Shown in pieces: positions 24,701 to 39,237 of a stretch of DNA of 64,000 bases. The translations under genes and the position numbers were made by a program. The notes beneath the pieces were generated by a model. It saw nothing but the letters and a program-made list of their open reading frames with translations, did no database searches and had not been told where the DNA came from. The stretch's first letter is position 1, and every line of letters begins with the position of its first letter. The DNA comes from Struthidea cinerea. Its lineage: Eukaryota > Chordata > Aves > Passeriformes > Corcoracidae. The DNA is taken from NCBI GenBank assembly GCA_013397865.1, contig VZTI01005061.1:3602902-3666901 (forward strand), read 5' to 3'.

Positions 24701-27700
24701 GTCTTACAATATGAGGCTTAATTATTTCCTTAAAAATAATTATTAATTCCCTGTTTGATGCTCCTATTAGAAATTCAGCTTCCCACAACAGTGTTACTCC
24801 ATGGAAGGTATGTAGTGTGTCTAGAGAAATCTGAACTTCTCTCATTACATGATGCCAAGATTTTGGACAAAATTACTTGCTCTCAAGCACTCTAAGGGGC
24901 TGCCTCTCAATCAGGATTAAGCCCTTTTTCTCTATAAGCCAAACCATATCCAAAGCAGCCACCATGCTGCAAAAGTCAGGTGAGAAAGGAACACTGATAA
25001 ACGCCTGTCCCAGGAGCAAATGCACAGACTAGAAATGAACATCAGCTTTGAGCTGGTGAATGCCCTTTACTCTGTGTGCTATGAAACTACAGCCAGACAT
25101 CCAAAACCTGAAAAACTTTCCTTTGCCAGTGCTGAATAAAGACCACATCCCTGGCCTGTCTCATGCCCAGTACTCATTTATTTCTAAGCAGTACATTGTG
25201 GTATCTCACATGTATTCAGTGGATATCATAACTGATTTCATGACACAAAGGTAATCCCTGCTCAATTTTGTCTAGGTCTTACCACAAAGCTCTTGAAAAC
25301 TTTCTGTCAGAGTTAGAGCTTTTGTGCATTTCTGACCTCTCTCCCTCTTTCAAGAAAAAGCACTACTCCTAAAGCTTACCAAACCACAGCTGTGATCCAT
25401 GCAAGCAGCCAGAAATATCCCATTTGAGTACAGCATTGCATGGTGAACTGAGTTTTCCATTTAGGACCAAGATTAGGGTTTGCTGGGAAAAGATCTCAGT
25501 ACCTTAAAAAGGACGTGAGTTTTTCCCCGATTCACATTCTGTTTATGATGGCCTGCCTGGCATCTGGCTGCAGCACAGAATTTCAAATTTGTTTTTCCTC
25601 CAGGGAGTCAGAGTACTAATCTACAGTAACACAGGCTGCAGGAATCTAATCATTGTACCATGACCCCAAATGATCTTGTTATGCATTCTGCTTCTGCCCA
25701 GTCTATCTTGTGGATTGACAAAAGTTTCTGCAGTCTGGAGATAAGGAATGTGGTCTCATCCATTTATTCTTACTTTACTAGCCTGGAGACAGCAATATAT
25801 TCCAGTCATTCAGATGAGAGACTTGCTGATGAACACGTGGGAATAAATGGGAACCAGTGAATTATGTGCACAGCCACAATGTGGCTTTAGTGAAGAGTAA
25901 AGCACACCTCCAGAGACGTGCTGCTGACAGAATCAAAAAGGTGAAGATGGGAGCATCAAGCTTCTTGGGACAGTTTGGAGTTAAATAACAAAAGGCAGTA
26001 CCACCACTCTCAGGGAGATTTCCAATCAGATTGCAAAAACGCCCTGGAAGCAGAAGACGGTTTACCCACCACTTCTGTTCTTTTATTTCACGGCAGTTTC
26101 TTCCTGAAAACTTGGAGGAAACAAGTGAGTTGTGGGAAAAAGAGAAGGCTGCTTGCCCTGACATCATCACCTTCCCTAAAACGATGGCTCTGCAGTGAAT
26201 AGCACTCTAAGGGGCTAAAACATGTTTAGACACGTTTCTTCTTCAGTGGCATCTCTATCCCAGGCTGGGGAAGACAATTCCCCCATAGCTTTTAGGGACA
26301 CAACACTATGAGAGGCCTAAAGGAGGCAACAATCTGCCTTCATCTCTTTGCTTACTTAGTACTTCCTCACGTGTTTGGTTCAGGTGATTGTACTACACTA
26401 TCAGGATGTATATGGACTTACTGCATAAAACTCAGCAAGGAATGAGGGGACAGTCAAAAACTGAACATGATAAATTCCTGGGAAATCATTTGCCTCCCTT
26501 GTTTTGGGAGGAATTAACCTATTGCTCTCTGTAGCCCCACCAGGCCGGGCATGAGAACCAGCCACCTGTGCAACAGAACAGCTCCATGCCCAGCTCATTG
26601 AAGTGACGGCAGGTGCCATCACTATTTAATGGATGTATGTCTCTCAAATGTCACAGAAAGTCTTTCCCTATCTGCACAGCAATGCTTCTCACAGAAAGGT
26701 CCATTTAGGTAATTTCCAAAGTCACAAAGATGGACAGTTTTCCTTTGGACTTCCCAGTACCTTTTCATGTTGCTTCCCCAAGGACTCCTCACTGCACTCT
26801 GCCTTTTCCACTCTGTAATGCTCTCAGGAAAGCAAATCATCTGCCCTGTCCCATATATCTCCCCACCCTTATCCTATCTGCCCACCAATCCACCAGGATA
26901 CAGAAAAAAAACAAGTAGGTGAAGCAGTCTTCAGCTTCACCAAGGTACTCCAGGTAATCTAACATATCTTCCAGAGACAAGCCTAATACAGGATGAAATG
27001 AGTTACTTTGATTCTAGGTTGGTGCACTGCCAGTGAAATAATTATCATTTAAAGGTTAATTAAAGAATCTGCCTTTGCAGGTTGTGAGGAAGGCACTTAA
27101 CAGCAGGAACTGAGCTCAGGAGTTGTCAGTTTTTGTGCATAATACATAGCGATACAGGCACTAAAATGCATACATCTTCCAGACTCACTTTGATCTGGAA
27201 GCAGCAGAGTAAATGCCATCCATCCCTGGATTCGGTGGAGCCATTCTGAATTTACATGTTATGCAGTACAGCAGGCCCAGGAATTAAAACTGCTTTGAAG
27301 AAATCCATTTCATCATGTCTCTTTATCCGCAGCCCCACACACAGCCTGCTCCTGACACACAAAGAGTTACACATTTAGGGCTTGCCCACCTTACCAATCA
27401 CTCAGCACTGAAAAATGCATTTCTTGGTGATTTTCAGCTCTCAAGACCTGGTCAATGACTGGAGGAGTGAAATATGACATCCTAGAACAATGGTGTTTAC
27501 CCAGTTGCAAGGAGTAAAGCTCGTTGCCCAGCCAGCCACAGCTCTCTTCAGCCTTCAGTGCCATGGTGAAGCTGTCCTTCCTGCTCTCAGAACTTCATTT
27601 TATTCCCCCACTGACATACATCTTTGGAATGCCTCTCTATACAACACCAAGAAGGACAGCATTTTTCAAAGCATTTTTTGCTCGGCCTACAAAGCCTCAA

Positions 27701-30611
27701 GTCCCAAGTCCATGTGGGGCTCAAAGCTTCACTCCACCCTCATTACATAAGTAACACCTTAAGTGTTTTGTCCCTTTTATTTTGACATGTTCTACTGGAA
27801 CAATCAAATACCCATGATGATCATGGTTATTTTAGCTCACCTAGTTTATGCACCACCAAGAGTAATTTATGTTGCTGCCTCTGTGTTTTGTTTTCCTTAA
27901 AAGCTATTGGTTTGATGAAAGAGATATAATGATGACAGTGGCATCCATCATTTCTTCCTTATTTACATCAAGATTAAAGTAACATCATTTTGGCATGTGC
28001 ATGTATTTCCCACTGAGAGCATGGAAGAAGTTACCAAAAATTCAGAATATGACAAACCTGCCACGGGTGGAGAGAGAGACTCAACAGACAGTTTGAGAGT
28101 TGGTAAAAGGGCTTGCCTGAGTAGCCTGTACCCATCTCCCCACTGACAACGCTCTTACCAAGCATGCTGCTGCAAGCTTTCCTAGCAGCTCTTCGCACTG
28201 TACCTCTTGTGCTGGCACACACACACACTCAGAGTATCACTCAAGGCTTTTGGCAACCATGTGCTGAGCAGAGGACGGGAGCTGAGGTGCAGGTGCAGAA
28301 TTTTGCGTCAGATGCCAGTGTCACCGTCCCTCAGATGGCAGCTTGCAAATAGGAAAAAAGTAATGGAAAATGCTGTGGAACAGGGCAGCACCAGCAATCT
28401 CAACGTGCAGCCTGTGTGTGAGAAGGAGAAGGGGAGCTGGCAAGAAAGCAGAGCGGTTAAGGAATAAAGGAAATAAGGTCAATTAAGGGAAGAACAAATT
28501 AGATAAAGGGAATCCCAAGAGTCAATACGAAATAAGGAAGAAGGGAGAAAAAGCAGCAGGCAAGGACAGGTCCCAGACAAAATGGAAATACAGAGACAAC
28601 TTTTATGAGGCCTACCTCCCTAGGGCAGCCACTCGGGGCTTTTCCCTGCTTAGCTTCTACTCTGTGTCCTTCAGTTTGGTTTTCTTTGCACACACTCCAT
28701 TTGATCTCCAGCTTGCTGAAGGCAAGAACTTTTAAAAGAAATGTTGTTGCCAATTTGGAAACAAAGAAGTGACTGTAATGAGCTACCTGAGACATATTTT
28801 CACAAAGTCAAACCTCAAAAGGTTTTATTTATGTGATGAAGAGCAGACAGAACAGATGTGAAACAGGAAAAATCATAAACAACAACAACAAAAAGGAAAC
28901 AGTTTAGATGGAACCACATATTAAAAAAATACATGGTATAATTAGATATATATATTTTAAAAACAGGACAGCCTGTATCTTTCTGATAAATAGCTACTGT
29001 CTATTGGGAAAGACTTTCCTGGAACAGCTACCTACTATTTCCTTATTCTTATTTTCCTACTGGGAAGCAGCATCAAGGATGTGATGCCCTTATATTTAGC
29101 AAACATTTAACCAATACATGTTTAATCATTTAAGAAAAAAACATCATAAATATAATGCTTTGTGTATGAGAATCATCAGGGAGTAATTAGAACTCCTAAT
29201 GCCTGCAGAATAAATATGACATCCTCCTGTTTCAGAATTACTCTCTAACTCTCCCACAGAGCAGAAATACAGAGGAAGCAATTAAGCAGCCAAAAAAAAA
29301 AGAAAAGAATTGAAAAATGTACATTGAGGGGAAACACTTCTGAAGTTCAATCCACACATTTCATTGTTCTTTGGGACTCTGAGATCCCCTAGTGAGCAAC
29401 AGACCTTTTAACATAATTGATCTTATTTCAGTTAAAGTATTCTACTTGGACATCTTTTGACAATAAACAGATTCAGTATGTGTTTGTCAGAGTTATCTCA
29501 GCTGGTCTAAGAAAATTTACAGCACGTTCATAAGGGTTTAGTTGTTTATTGCAATGAGAATCTTGGTGTGCAAACAATTGGGTGCTCACCAGAAGTGACT
29601 GGAGAAAACACCAAGCTACAAAGCAGAGATAAGGTGTGCCTGGGACTTAAATACAGAGAAAAATGAGTCATCCCAGTTTCATTCACCATGACCAGTAATG
29701 TAATTTCTTGTTTCTTGCTGAATTTTAAAGAGAAATTTTACGAGATCAGATGGAATTTTCAATAAAAACAAGCCACATTTCATCTGGAAAGGGGCACAAA
29801 AGTGTCTGGGTAATTTCCCCAAAATGTTCTCTCTTATTTTATAAAATGTAACTAGAAAGCCAAGTTTCATAGCATAATTTTTAAAAGTCACTGTCAGCAT
29901 TCCCCCAGGATTTCTTGAAATCATTTTGGACAAAGAGAGACTATTCTTGCAGAGGTCGCAGAATGAAATGGCCTTCTCACACAGATCCACTGCATTTCAG
30001 ATCTCCCTGCCAGTGTAACAAAGTAACACTACACATGCATCACATCCCGTGCATCACTACAACAGACTGTGAGCGAGTTATGCAAACAGACCATGGGCTG
30101 TAACCATGCATTTCTTTCTTTACAAAGAATTTCTTTCTTCACAAATAATTCAGAAGTGAATGCTTTGAAATTGTAGACAGAACATTAAAATGTACCATAG
30201 GAAAAATATAGCATTTTTCAGGTCGGCACATTATATTTTTGCCATATTTACGTTAAAATATAAACATAAAAGACTGAGTGCAAATATATTCTTTTTATAG
30301 ATGGAAGTGAATGGGCAACCTCATTATTTTTCTGTAAAAATGGATAATACCAGTTCCTTCTAAAGGAATCAACAGTATAACTATTTTCAATAATTAAGTA
30401 GGAAATCCTGAAAATTACTTCATCTTAGCTCAAGCTAGAAGAAATTAAGGTGCCCCACACCTATAAACAGCCACAAGTTTCAGAAAGCAAATCAGTGTAT
30501 TTCTCCTTTTATGAGGAAAATGGGATATATTTGATGTCCACAACCATGTATGGGATTAGTTAATAAAAAAAGGGAATGCAGAGAACCAGTGGTGAGGGGT
30601 CTTCTGTCTGG
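21798..30611. other. Non-coding stretch, no gene recognised
   Basis: No coding gene or RNA gene was recognised. An A/C-rich imperfect (AAACC)n-like tract lies at about 23905-23955. A Kozak-like gccaccatg at 24958-24966 is followed by a gtgaga donor at 24980, without other support. Frames of up to 103 codons are considered spurious. Confidence 0.6.
28216..28228. repeat. Short (CA)n microsatellite
   Basis: Six and a half perfect CA units. Confidence 0.9.
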
Positions 30612-30692
30612 TGTAACCATGGACAAATCACTCATCTCTTTGTGTCTTAGCTCCTCAGTGGCACAAGGCTGCTGTGACATTAAAGCTCTTAA
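30612..30692 (+). mobile_element. MIR SINE remnant
   Basis: Aligns by eye to the MIR core and 3' part: taaccatggacaaatcactc corresponds to tgaccttgggcaagtcactt, ctctttgtgtcttagctcct to ctctctgagcctcagtttcct, and the later ctgctgtgacattaaa to gttgttgtgaggattaaa. MIR is a tRNA-derived SINE active before the amniote radiation, so birds keep only old, scarce copies. The tRNA-like head and the LINE-derived tail are not recognisable here. A 125-codon minus-strand frame (30492-30869) crosses it and is spurious. Confidence 0.7.
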
Positions 30693-33600
30693 AAACCTGA
30701 ACTCCTTCTTCTTTGCTAGAGCAGATGTCCATATTCTTCCAGAGCCTCCAGCAGACTCTTTACCATTGTTTTGGGGATGAACAGGAGAGATTATGACATG
30801 GACAACTGGACCTTTCAAATAATTTCTCTTCTCTCCTGAAGCCTGATAAGATTTGTTTGATCCTCCCATTCCAGGTCTTTAATTTGATGTGTCTGCCCGT
30901 TCTTTATATTGATGAAAGCAAAAGGAGTTTCAAAGGAAAAATGAGAAAACAAATAGAATAAAGTTTTGCCAATCATCCTCTCTACTTTGTAGGAATCTAA
31001 TTTGTGGCTAAACCTGGTGAAATCCCCACTAAAGAAAATACAAAATGATACAATCTTCTTTTATCTGTGGAGAGATAGTGTGGTCTCTGTGTCAGGGAGG
31101 TTATTGTCTTCAAGTAATCTCTTCACATGGATTCAAGCAGACTCAGTAATCCAGTGTTTGCTTTTTGCCCTCTCTGACTAAGCAGAGACTGAGCCAAGCT
31201 AAAGTGCAGTGCTCTGTACTGCTGCTAATTTACAGATCTGGTCTAAGAATGAAAGGTTCATTAGAAGGGTTCATTAACTAATTACCACTGTGCTTTAATA
31301 TAATGTAATGCAGAAAATTGAAAGGATCTATCTGAATTGTTTAATGTAATAATTAACATTCCAGAAGTAACAAACTTCATGTTAGTTAAATTCACAGATA
31401 ATTTAAATTTAGGAGAAGCTGCAAACACCATTCGAGACTGAAATAACAAAGAATCCTGTAAAGAAGAGCAAAAGAAAGTACAAAGAGATTCAGCTCAAGA
31501 AATAGTGTCACATGCTGGTAATACACAGAGGAAACTTATCCACCATGTAAACAGACAGAAGGAAGGAACAATAGGAGTATTCAGCGTTACAGGAGGGTGA
31601 CCATCCAGCTGAATACACAGCCCTATATTGTTAGATTTTTTGGGTTCAGGGAAACCTCAGGGTGCAGAGCACTGTACAAATGCTTTCCGCAAAAACCAGC
31701 ATCTTCCACTTAACCACATGTCCCACTCCCCTATGTCTTCTGCCTTTCTTTACTCCTCTGCTGTTTACTTCTTTTCTCTATTTCATCCTCATAACCTCTC
31801 ACCCGGCAGTGCTGCGTCTACTGAGAGCAGCCTGGCAACAAGACAGCTTATAAAACTGCAGACCCAGCTGGTGACCCAGTAAAACATTTGGTACCTGGGA
31901 ATCTGTATAAACTTTTAAGTCAATAAACTACGGCCACAAGAGAAATCAGGTTACAACAGACACTTACACACGAAAATACTGTATAGTTTTGTGTTTTCCT
32001 TTTCCTTTTACAGGAAAGAAGTGAGACATGAAGGCATTTGGGGGACGAAAGTGAACATTTGCAATAATATTTTCAGGGTGTTTTCCCCTTTTTGAACTCC
32101 AAAGCTACTATTGTGAATAGTTTTGAACATCTCAATCCTGCATTCCAACTACTCTACTTTCTTTTTTTTTTTGAAAGTAAATAAAAGAAGGAAATTAATT
32201 TCACAGGCTGGCAATTTGACCCCAGCTCCATCCCTCCACTCTGTTCTGACATGCTGCGTTAACAGATAAAGCATTCTTGGGCATCTGGGGCCAAGGGATC
32301 CAGGAACCAGAAGCACTTATTCAGCCCTGTTTCCTCAGAAAATGTTACCAACACTGTCTGTGCACATGCTTCTCTAATCCTTTTTTAGCTCTTTGGCATC
32401 TACCAACCATATTTGACAGCAGGAGTTCTGACATGAAAATAAGCAGTAACCAGTTAAAGGAACAAGACTCTGTAATTATCTTACAAGAAAAAAAACAAAA
32501 CCATAAAAAAATCCCAAACCCTCAAAACTGCACTGTGAATTCAAATGTTATTCCTTAATAGCTGGAAAGGAAAACAGATGTTGCAAATAGCCCATGTGCT
32601 GAAAAATATTTAATTAGAGCTCAAGACTTACTTGGGAATCCAAAAGTTGTACACCAGAATGAAACTCCTGGAAATCTGCCTTTATTATTTCTGCCCCTTG
32701 CTTGGCATACTTGGCCGTTTTGAGATCTGCACTGAGTCAGAACTTGTTTGTGCTCATCAGCTCTGCTGGGGTAGCACAAAGTTACTGTTCAAGCTTCATC
32801 GGTTGAGAAGCTCATAACTTCCCATTACAAATAGATACAGAGCATTTTGTCTCACACATTTTCAAGTGAAAAAAAAAAAACCAAAACCAACCCCTCAAGC
32901 AGTTGTTTTAAGAATATTTCTGCTGTGCTCTAAAATGTGGACAAGTATACAGCTCAGATTCTATGGATTTTGCTTGCAAGAGTAGGAGTCTTAGCACTTA
33001 TTTAACTTAGAAGAGGTCTTTACATATTACTGCTACAGCTGTTTATTACACTGAAGCCCCCAGATCTTCTTTAGGCATTAATTTTTCAGTGAACCCTCAC
33101 TGATCAAGCAGAATATTTTCCTAATCAGCACGTGGGGTTCTCTAGGCTATACCTTTCTTTCTCAGACTTGTGAGGCAAGCTGTACTCTGCTGAGGAAATT
33201 TCTCTCCTCTTCACCAGTGAGGGTGATATGTTCAATACCAAAGGAAAAAGTTGACACAGAAAGGATCTCCAGCTTCAGGGACCTCTGATTAGGACACTTA
33301 CAATTTCACCGGCTGTGCTGATAATTCCTCCCTACTCTTCAATCACAGGGATTTTCTCAAAGCTAACTCAATATCTAAATATGTTTAGTGACATATTTAT
33401 TGGTCCAAAAATGACACAGAAAAGGTAATAATATTCCACAGTTACAAAAAAAAGAAAAAGAAAAAAAAATACCAGGCACATTTTTTTTGACATATGATCT
33501 GTGATTTTCTTGTCCCTTTACAGCTTGAATTTTCAGTATCCTTCCAACAAATGATTTCCCAAATGGAAATTTTACGAATGGTGTAATTCTGAAAATACAG

Positions 33601-35924
33601 CCATAAATTTTTTTTTCGTTAGAAAGATATCAGAGTTCAGGCACAATGTCACTTCCATTTATTCCATTTTGATAGGTAACTGATTACACCACCATCCTTC
33701 CAAATTAAATATCTCAATATACTTTCAGAGGCAAAATTCTTTCTAGTCAGAAAAAGCTCTGCATGCCATCATTGACAGCTGTAGGTGGAAAGTATGAAAG
33801 ATAATCATATCTTATTAATCAGCTGTACTTCGTCACGGCAAATAGACTAGGGTTCAGCACAGGTCTGATTTGTGTATGTTTGGGACGTGGTGTGGTGTTT
33901 GTTCTTTTTTTTTTTGGTTCTTTTTTTTTCTTTTTTGCTAACGAGGAAGAAAATACAAATCCTTATTGAGTTCTGAGTAGTGCTTAGTGAGAGACATAAA
34001 AAGAGAAAACATCTTTTAGCAAGAAGATTACACCATAGCAAATCCTACAGAGTATAATAATTCTTGAGATCCTTGGTTACACAGCACAATAAATTAGAGT
34101 TTGGAACCTCTGAAAGCTCTTTAACCCCAGACAGGTTTGGGGAGGGGAGCTGCTATATATAATTTTTGAATAGAAGCATTTGTAACATAGCCAACTGCAC
34201 TGTGACATTCATTAAATTATTCCTACGCTTGTTTAATTTGCTGTGCTAGCATACAATTTGGGGAAAATGGCTTTCACTTGCTTTACCCCCCCCAAAAAAA
34301 AATTTCAGAAGGGTTAAGAATAGCAAATAGTCATCTCTTGATTTGAAAACTTAAAGGACTGTGTAATTTCTAGATGACATATCCAGCACAATATCAATTT
34401 TCAGACAAATAATCTCCCTAGATGAAAACATAATTCCAGACTGTGTGTTCTGCCCGGGCATGAGTTATCCAAGCCCTCAGCTAAAGCCATGCCTTTGATT
34501 TTGCTGCTTTCCTCAACTCCATTTAATGTACCTTTGTAACTCAGACTACAAGACAAAGAGGCATGAGAGTTTTCAGTTACATCTGGTCTTTTGCACCCAT
34601 AATATGTTGCTTTAGTACCTCATTAGACCCAGTGACTTTTGCTTGAAGAATGAGATTGCTTTTAAATAATTCCAAGTGGTGAAGCGACCACCGTGCCCTC
34701 CCAGAGGGTTCATCCAGTAGTGACTCTGACAGGCTACAGTGAAATGAAGAGCAATTGGAAGGACCAAAACAAAGCATATCTTCCATTACCTGAAATGTAG
34801 TCCTCCTGTAATCCACTGCAAGAGCTTTTTCTAGTTATGCATACAAAATAAACACTGCATCATTTAGTCTAAGCTTTTCAGAGGGTCTGATCCAAATTGA
34901 CAGGTTTAGCACAGTATTTCAATGCTTTGCCTCCAAATTCCATGGTGCAACAGGGAAATTTGGATACAGACAGATTCTGGACAATAACTGCACGTGCAAC
35001 TGTAAGATTGCATCAAAAGATCTGTCAATGGTGCCAAAAATATATAAGACATGTGGGTTTTCTACTGTTAATCATTCTTTATGTATCTCAAAGGATTGGA
35101 ACATAAAGCTGAGTAAGTAAGAGTCCAAGGTTGTCACAGTGAGCAAATGTCTCAAATTCAAACTGCAAGCCCAAGATGTGATTCCTAGAAGTGCTGGACT
35201 TTGCTTCACCTGCCTTATCACCAGTAAACTTGGAAATGCAGTAATTTTTATCCTATAGGAAATGCTTGCCTTTCCAAGGCAAAAGTGCCTGTGAAAGGTA
35301 GATATCACTCTCCAGATATATGCCTGGAATTTTACCTTCCTGTTTGTGGATCCATAGCAAAATGATACCAAGAAAACAAACCAAAAGAAAGCATCAAACT
35401 GCAAAATTAACCAAAATCCTGGAACTTAAGATCAAATCCCATTTGTGTCCCTCTTTTTCACAGTAGAAGAGATTTAATTCTTCAATTTTAAAATGTCTGA
35501 CTGCCATAAGGTTTAAAAACTCCAAAGATAATAAGTAGAGAGGGCATTAACTGCTCAATAAAAGCTTCAGCATTCCTTCCTCCATCTCTTAAAGAAACAT
35601 CCCATTTCCATACATTATTTATCGTGCTGCTGCTTTCTTGAGCAGCTTAAATTTGCTATCATTTCCTTCTTTATTCAAAGAGATTTTTAGTGCTTCTAAA
35701 CTACCTATTTTGGCAGTGCTGCCGTGCCTATTTGTAGTGTACAGAGATCTCTGGATCCCGAGCTCTGCGTTAGAAGAAGCGAGGAAGGTTGCAGGTAGCA
35801 TCACACCACACATCCCTCAGGTCACACGCGGGCTGCACTGTTGCCTGGGGGAATGGTAGTGACAACACAGGGCATCTTTGGGGTCTTCCATTTCCTAGCA
35901 AGTTATCCTGGTGGCATTGAAGAG
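30693..35924. other. Non-coding stretch, no gene recognised
   Basis: AT-rich sequence. The part at 31250-31400 is dense in TAATTA-type motifs (31279-31285, 31350-31357). Simple tracts include poly-A at about 32868-32880, A/G at 33446-33469, and T/G at about 33880-33935. Open frames are short and without family resemblance. Confidence 0.6.
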
Positions 35925-35945
35925 GAAGAAGAAGAAGAAGAAGAA
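35925..35945. repeat. (GAA)7 microsatellite
   Basis: Seven perfect GAA units within a longer purine-only run of about 35 bp (about 35919-35953). Confidence 0.95.
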
Positions 35946-38564
35946 GAGAGAAGATGGCTGAGGATCTGCAAAGCAGTTATTTTACCCAAGCTAACTTTCA
36001 ACAAGCTAATTCAGAAATTTTCCTCTCTACCTCTATTTCACTGGCAGAGCTGGTGACTGATTTTGAAAGCAGCCTGCAGCAGGCAGTTATATTCATCCAT
36101 CAGCTTTAAGATCTTATGAACATGAATAAAAAAAATAAAGGAAAAAGAGAAAAGCAGTTTAGTCTAAACCATAAAGAAAAATCAAATAAGATCATTAATT
36201 TTTTACAGAATCAAGTGCACTCGATTATCTTGCTTTTGTACAGGAAGGAGGAATTTCAGTATGAATTGATTTGAGGTGGCTGCTTTGACAGAAAAGGGAA
36301 GGAAGGAAGGGAATGATTTCAAACTTGGTTGTTTCCTACCATTTCTCCCCTCCCCACACCCCACTTTATGCACTTAATCCTCTGCTGCAAAGAGTTTTAA
36401 TAGTGAAGGGTCTGCAGTGCTAATACTGATAACTGTATAGTGCTGTGCCTATTTGTCAGTTTAATGATTATGTACATGAGAAAAATTGTTGCCTTCCTTC
36501 AGAGGCTGATGAGCTTTTCAACACATTATTACCAGAATAAATGTGAAAAGTAAAGTAAGAATTTTCAGTGGAGGGAGTAATTAAGCAACCTCATCACTGA
36601 ATTTTAATTAGTGATACAAGGACTATTTCCTTGCTCAGCTTTAAATGTGCTTTCTGATGAGGGCATAATACCTAAATAGATCTTGTGTGGTGCTCCTTTA
36701 GGAAGACAGGGGAAGAGCTCAGGTTTCAAGACATAGGACCATTACCTCAAAGTCTAAGACCTGCCCAGCACTAGGGGACTTGCAGCAGTGGCATTATCAG
36801 GGTGTACTGCCTTCTCTTTTTTTTTTTTTTTAGTAAGAAAGAGGAAAAAAGGCAGTGTTATGTTTGGGTCTGGTCTGCCTGGATAGTTCAAATATTTTCC
36901 TAATTATTTTGCTGTCAACAGCAAGTGAGGCAGACTATCAGACTGTTACAACCCAGTAGTTATAAAAATTTTTGTCCCACGAATCATTGCAAACCTTCAC
37001 AATTTCTCACAAAGCACCTTGTCCCCATTTTTGAACCTCTCTTTTATTTAAAAAGCCTTCACAGTAATATTGTCCATGTGAGGTGTACTTTTACCATGAC
37101 CTCAAAGACCACCACCTCTTGTGCACCATGTCTGGCAACAACTACTACAGCTGCCTTGTATGTTGTTGTACTGATATCCTATGGATTTATAATCTGATTG
37201 CCTCTTTTGTTATGTGGGGGACACTTTGAATGTGCAATAATTTTAAAGGAGTTGCTTGCATAAATTCCAAATACTGTTTCATAACCCTGCGTTCGCCTGA
37301 TTGACGACTGTGTGTAACCATATGTTTCTGTATGTACGTGTGCGTGCAGACCCATCATATTACACAGCACTAATGGACACAGGACCACAGGCTGCAGCAT
37401 TAATATGCAAAAGCCATTAAGTTCCTGAACACACTGCTATGATGAAACCCTTAATAGGATGTAGACTGCTGAATTAATAACATTCATCGTGATTATAGTG
37501 AGGTGCCAAGACTAATTGGAAAAGGTATTTGATCATAAAAATAACTACCAGGATCTTTTTTTTTCCAATTTTTTTTTCCATAATGAATTTAAGTGTGCAA
37601 TGAATAGAGAGAGAAAGCAGGGGTGGTTAAAAAAATTATGCCTGGTATTGTGTGTGTTGGAAACACAAGTTAAAATAATTGTACATTTATTTCAACAATC
37701 TTTTGTGTTTTGTCAAGTTTCTGTTTATAAAGTCACAGGCTAGATCAATCTTTCTATAAGAACAATGCTCTTAATAGAGTCGTGTACCTGAGCAAACCCA
37801 TTTAGAGGTGTTTCACCTCTACAGTTGATATGCATGCAAGGAAAAAACAGACAATTAAACTTTACATCAGAGTAAATTCTCTGTTCTCCCAACTTCTCAC
37901 TAGCTTGTCACTTACCTGCCTCTCAAATGCACACCCACAGAAACATACACCAATAAATTTTCTTGTTGTTTAAAGAGCTGGCAATATGAATCATGATCCT
38001 GATTTCATTCATGTGATGACTGTCAGTGTAAAAACCCTCATGGAAACAAAAGACACCAGAGTAAGAGTAACAATGCTGGGCTGTTTTCAGTGTAACTGTT
38101 TAATATTTTAAACTGCACAATATAAGAAGTCAAATTAATTTCAACAATTTTTCCTTTTATTTAGGTATGTTGGGTTTTTTGGGGGGATTGTATTTGTTTG
38201 TTTCTTTTTTTGTTTGGCTTTTTTTGGTTTGGTGTCAAGGTTTTTGCATAAGAAATGCTTTTAAATTGTACTTTCCTAAAGAACCCTTTCAGGAGCAGGT
38301 CTTAAAAGTAATTGTGGGGTAGAGAATTACTTGTGGACATTATTAGTTTTGATATATGAATAGCAGCTGCAAATGGGATCAACAGACTTCCTCAATGGGA
38401 AGTCAGACTGAAGTACTTCATAGACATTTTTACAAAAGGTACCTCCATGGAGTAAGGAAAACAACTTTCCTAACCTGATCTGACTAAAAGATTAGTCCTG
38501 AAAATGAAGAAGTTGAACATTTTAGGAGAGATTTATCTACAATGTAACTGGATTCAGATAAAAG

Positions 38565-38580
38565 CTTCCTTCCTTCCTTC
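38565..38580. repeat. (CTTC)4 microsatellite
   Basis: Four perfect tetranucleotide units followed by a degenerate C/T stretch. Confidence 0.9.
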
Positions 38581-39216
38581 CATCCCTCCCTTCAGGACAG
38601 CCTTTCATAAGTTTGTCACACAACCCTTAATATGATAATAAAAAAATAAATATACAGAAGACACACATTTCCTTTAGTCTGTTTAAATATCCTTCTGGAG
38701 ACTTTAATTATTCCTTTATTAAATAATAGAAGAAAATGGAAACACAAGCAACTGGGTAGCCTTCCTCTGGAAATCTGTTACTGTCCCTCAATTTTTCTTT
38801 TATTTTATTTACTCCTTCAATGCTTGCAGTTTCCTTTTGCATTGAATCCTTCTCATACTCCATATCCTGCTTATTTCCCTATTCTTACCCACTACCTCTG
38901 CAACAGGCTTCGAGGAGCAGCTGGAATGCTCAAGCATTATGGCAGAGGGCTTTTCCAGGCCATTTTCTCCTGCTGGAATATGTCAGCCTGTGCTACAGGG
39001 GCTCCCTGTGCTGCAGAGATATAACCACGCACCCAGGAGGAGGCAAATCAACAACTGCAGTCCCTCTGAACCGCACAAGAGATATTAACCTGTCTCCTGC
39101 TGGGTCTCGAGCAGTCCAGCTGCAATCGGGCAGGGACAGTCCTTCAGCAATATAGGTCAGGATCAGAGAACCAAATGACGGGCCACCAGTATTTGGATAC
39201 TTGGTTTATTTTCCTC

Positions 39217-39237
39217 TTTTTTTTTTTTTTTTTTTTT
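39217..39237. repeat. Poly-T tract (T21)
   Basis: Twenty-one consecutive T. No adjacent retroposon body is recognisable on the minus strand, so it is not proven to be a poly(A) tail. Confidence 0.95.

Noticed and set aside
24952..24985. Kozak-perfect gccaccatg followed by a gtgaga donor, as a possible first coding exon
   Set aside because: Only five codons before the donor, no promoter signal; a 9-mer match is expected about once in a few such windows.
37918..37977. 60-bp minus-strand segment with a cag|gtaagt donor as an exon
   Set aside because: The acceptor has no pyrimidine tract; a 20-codon open frame is not informative.
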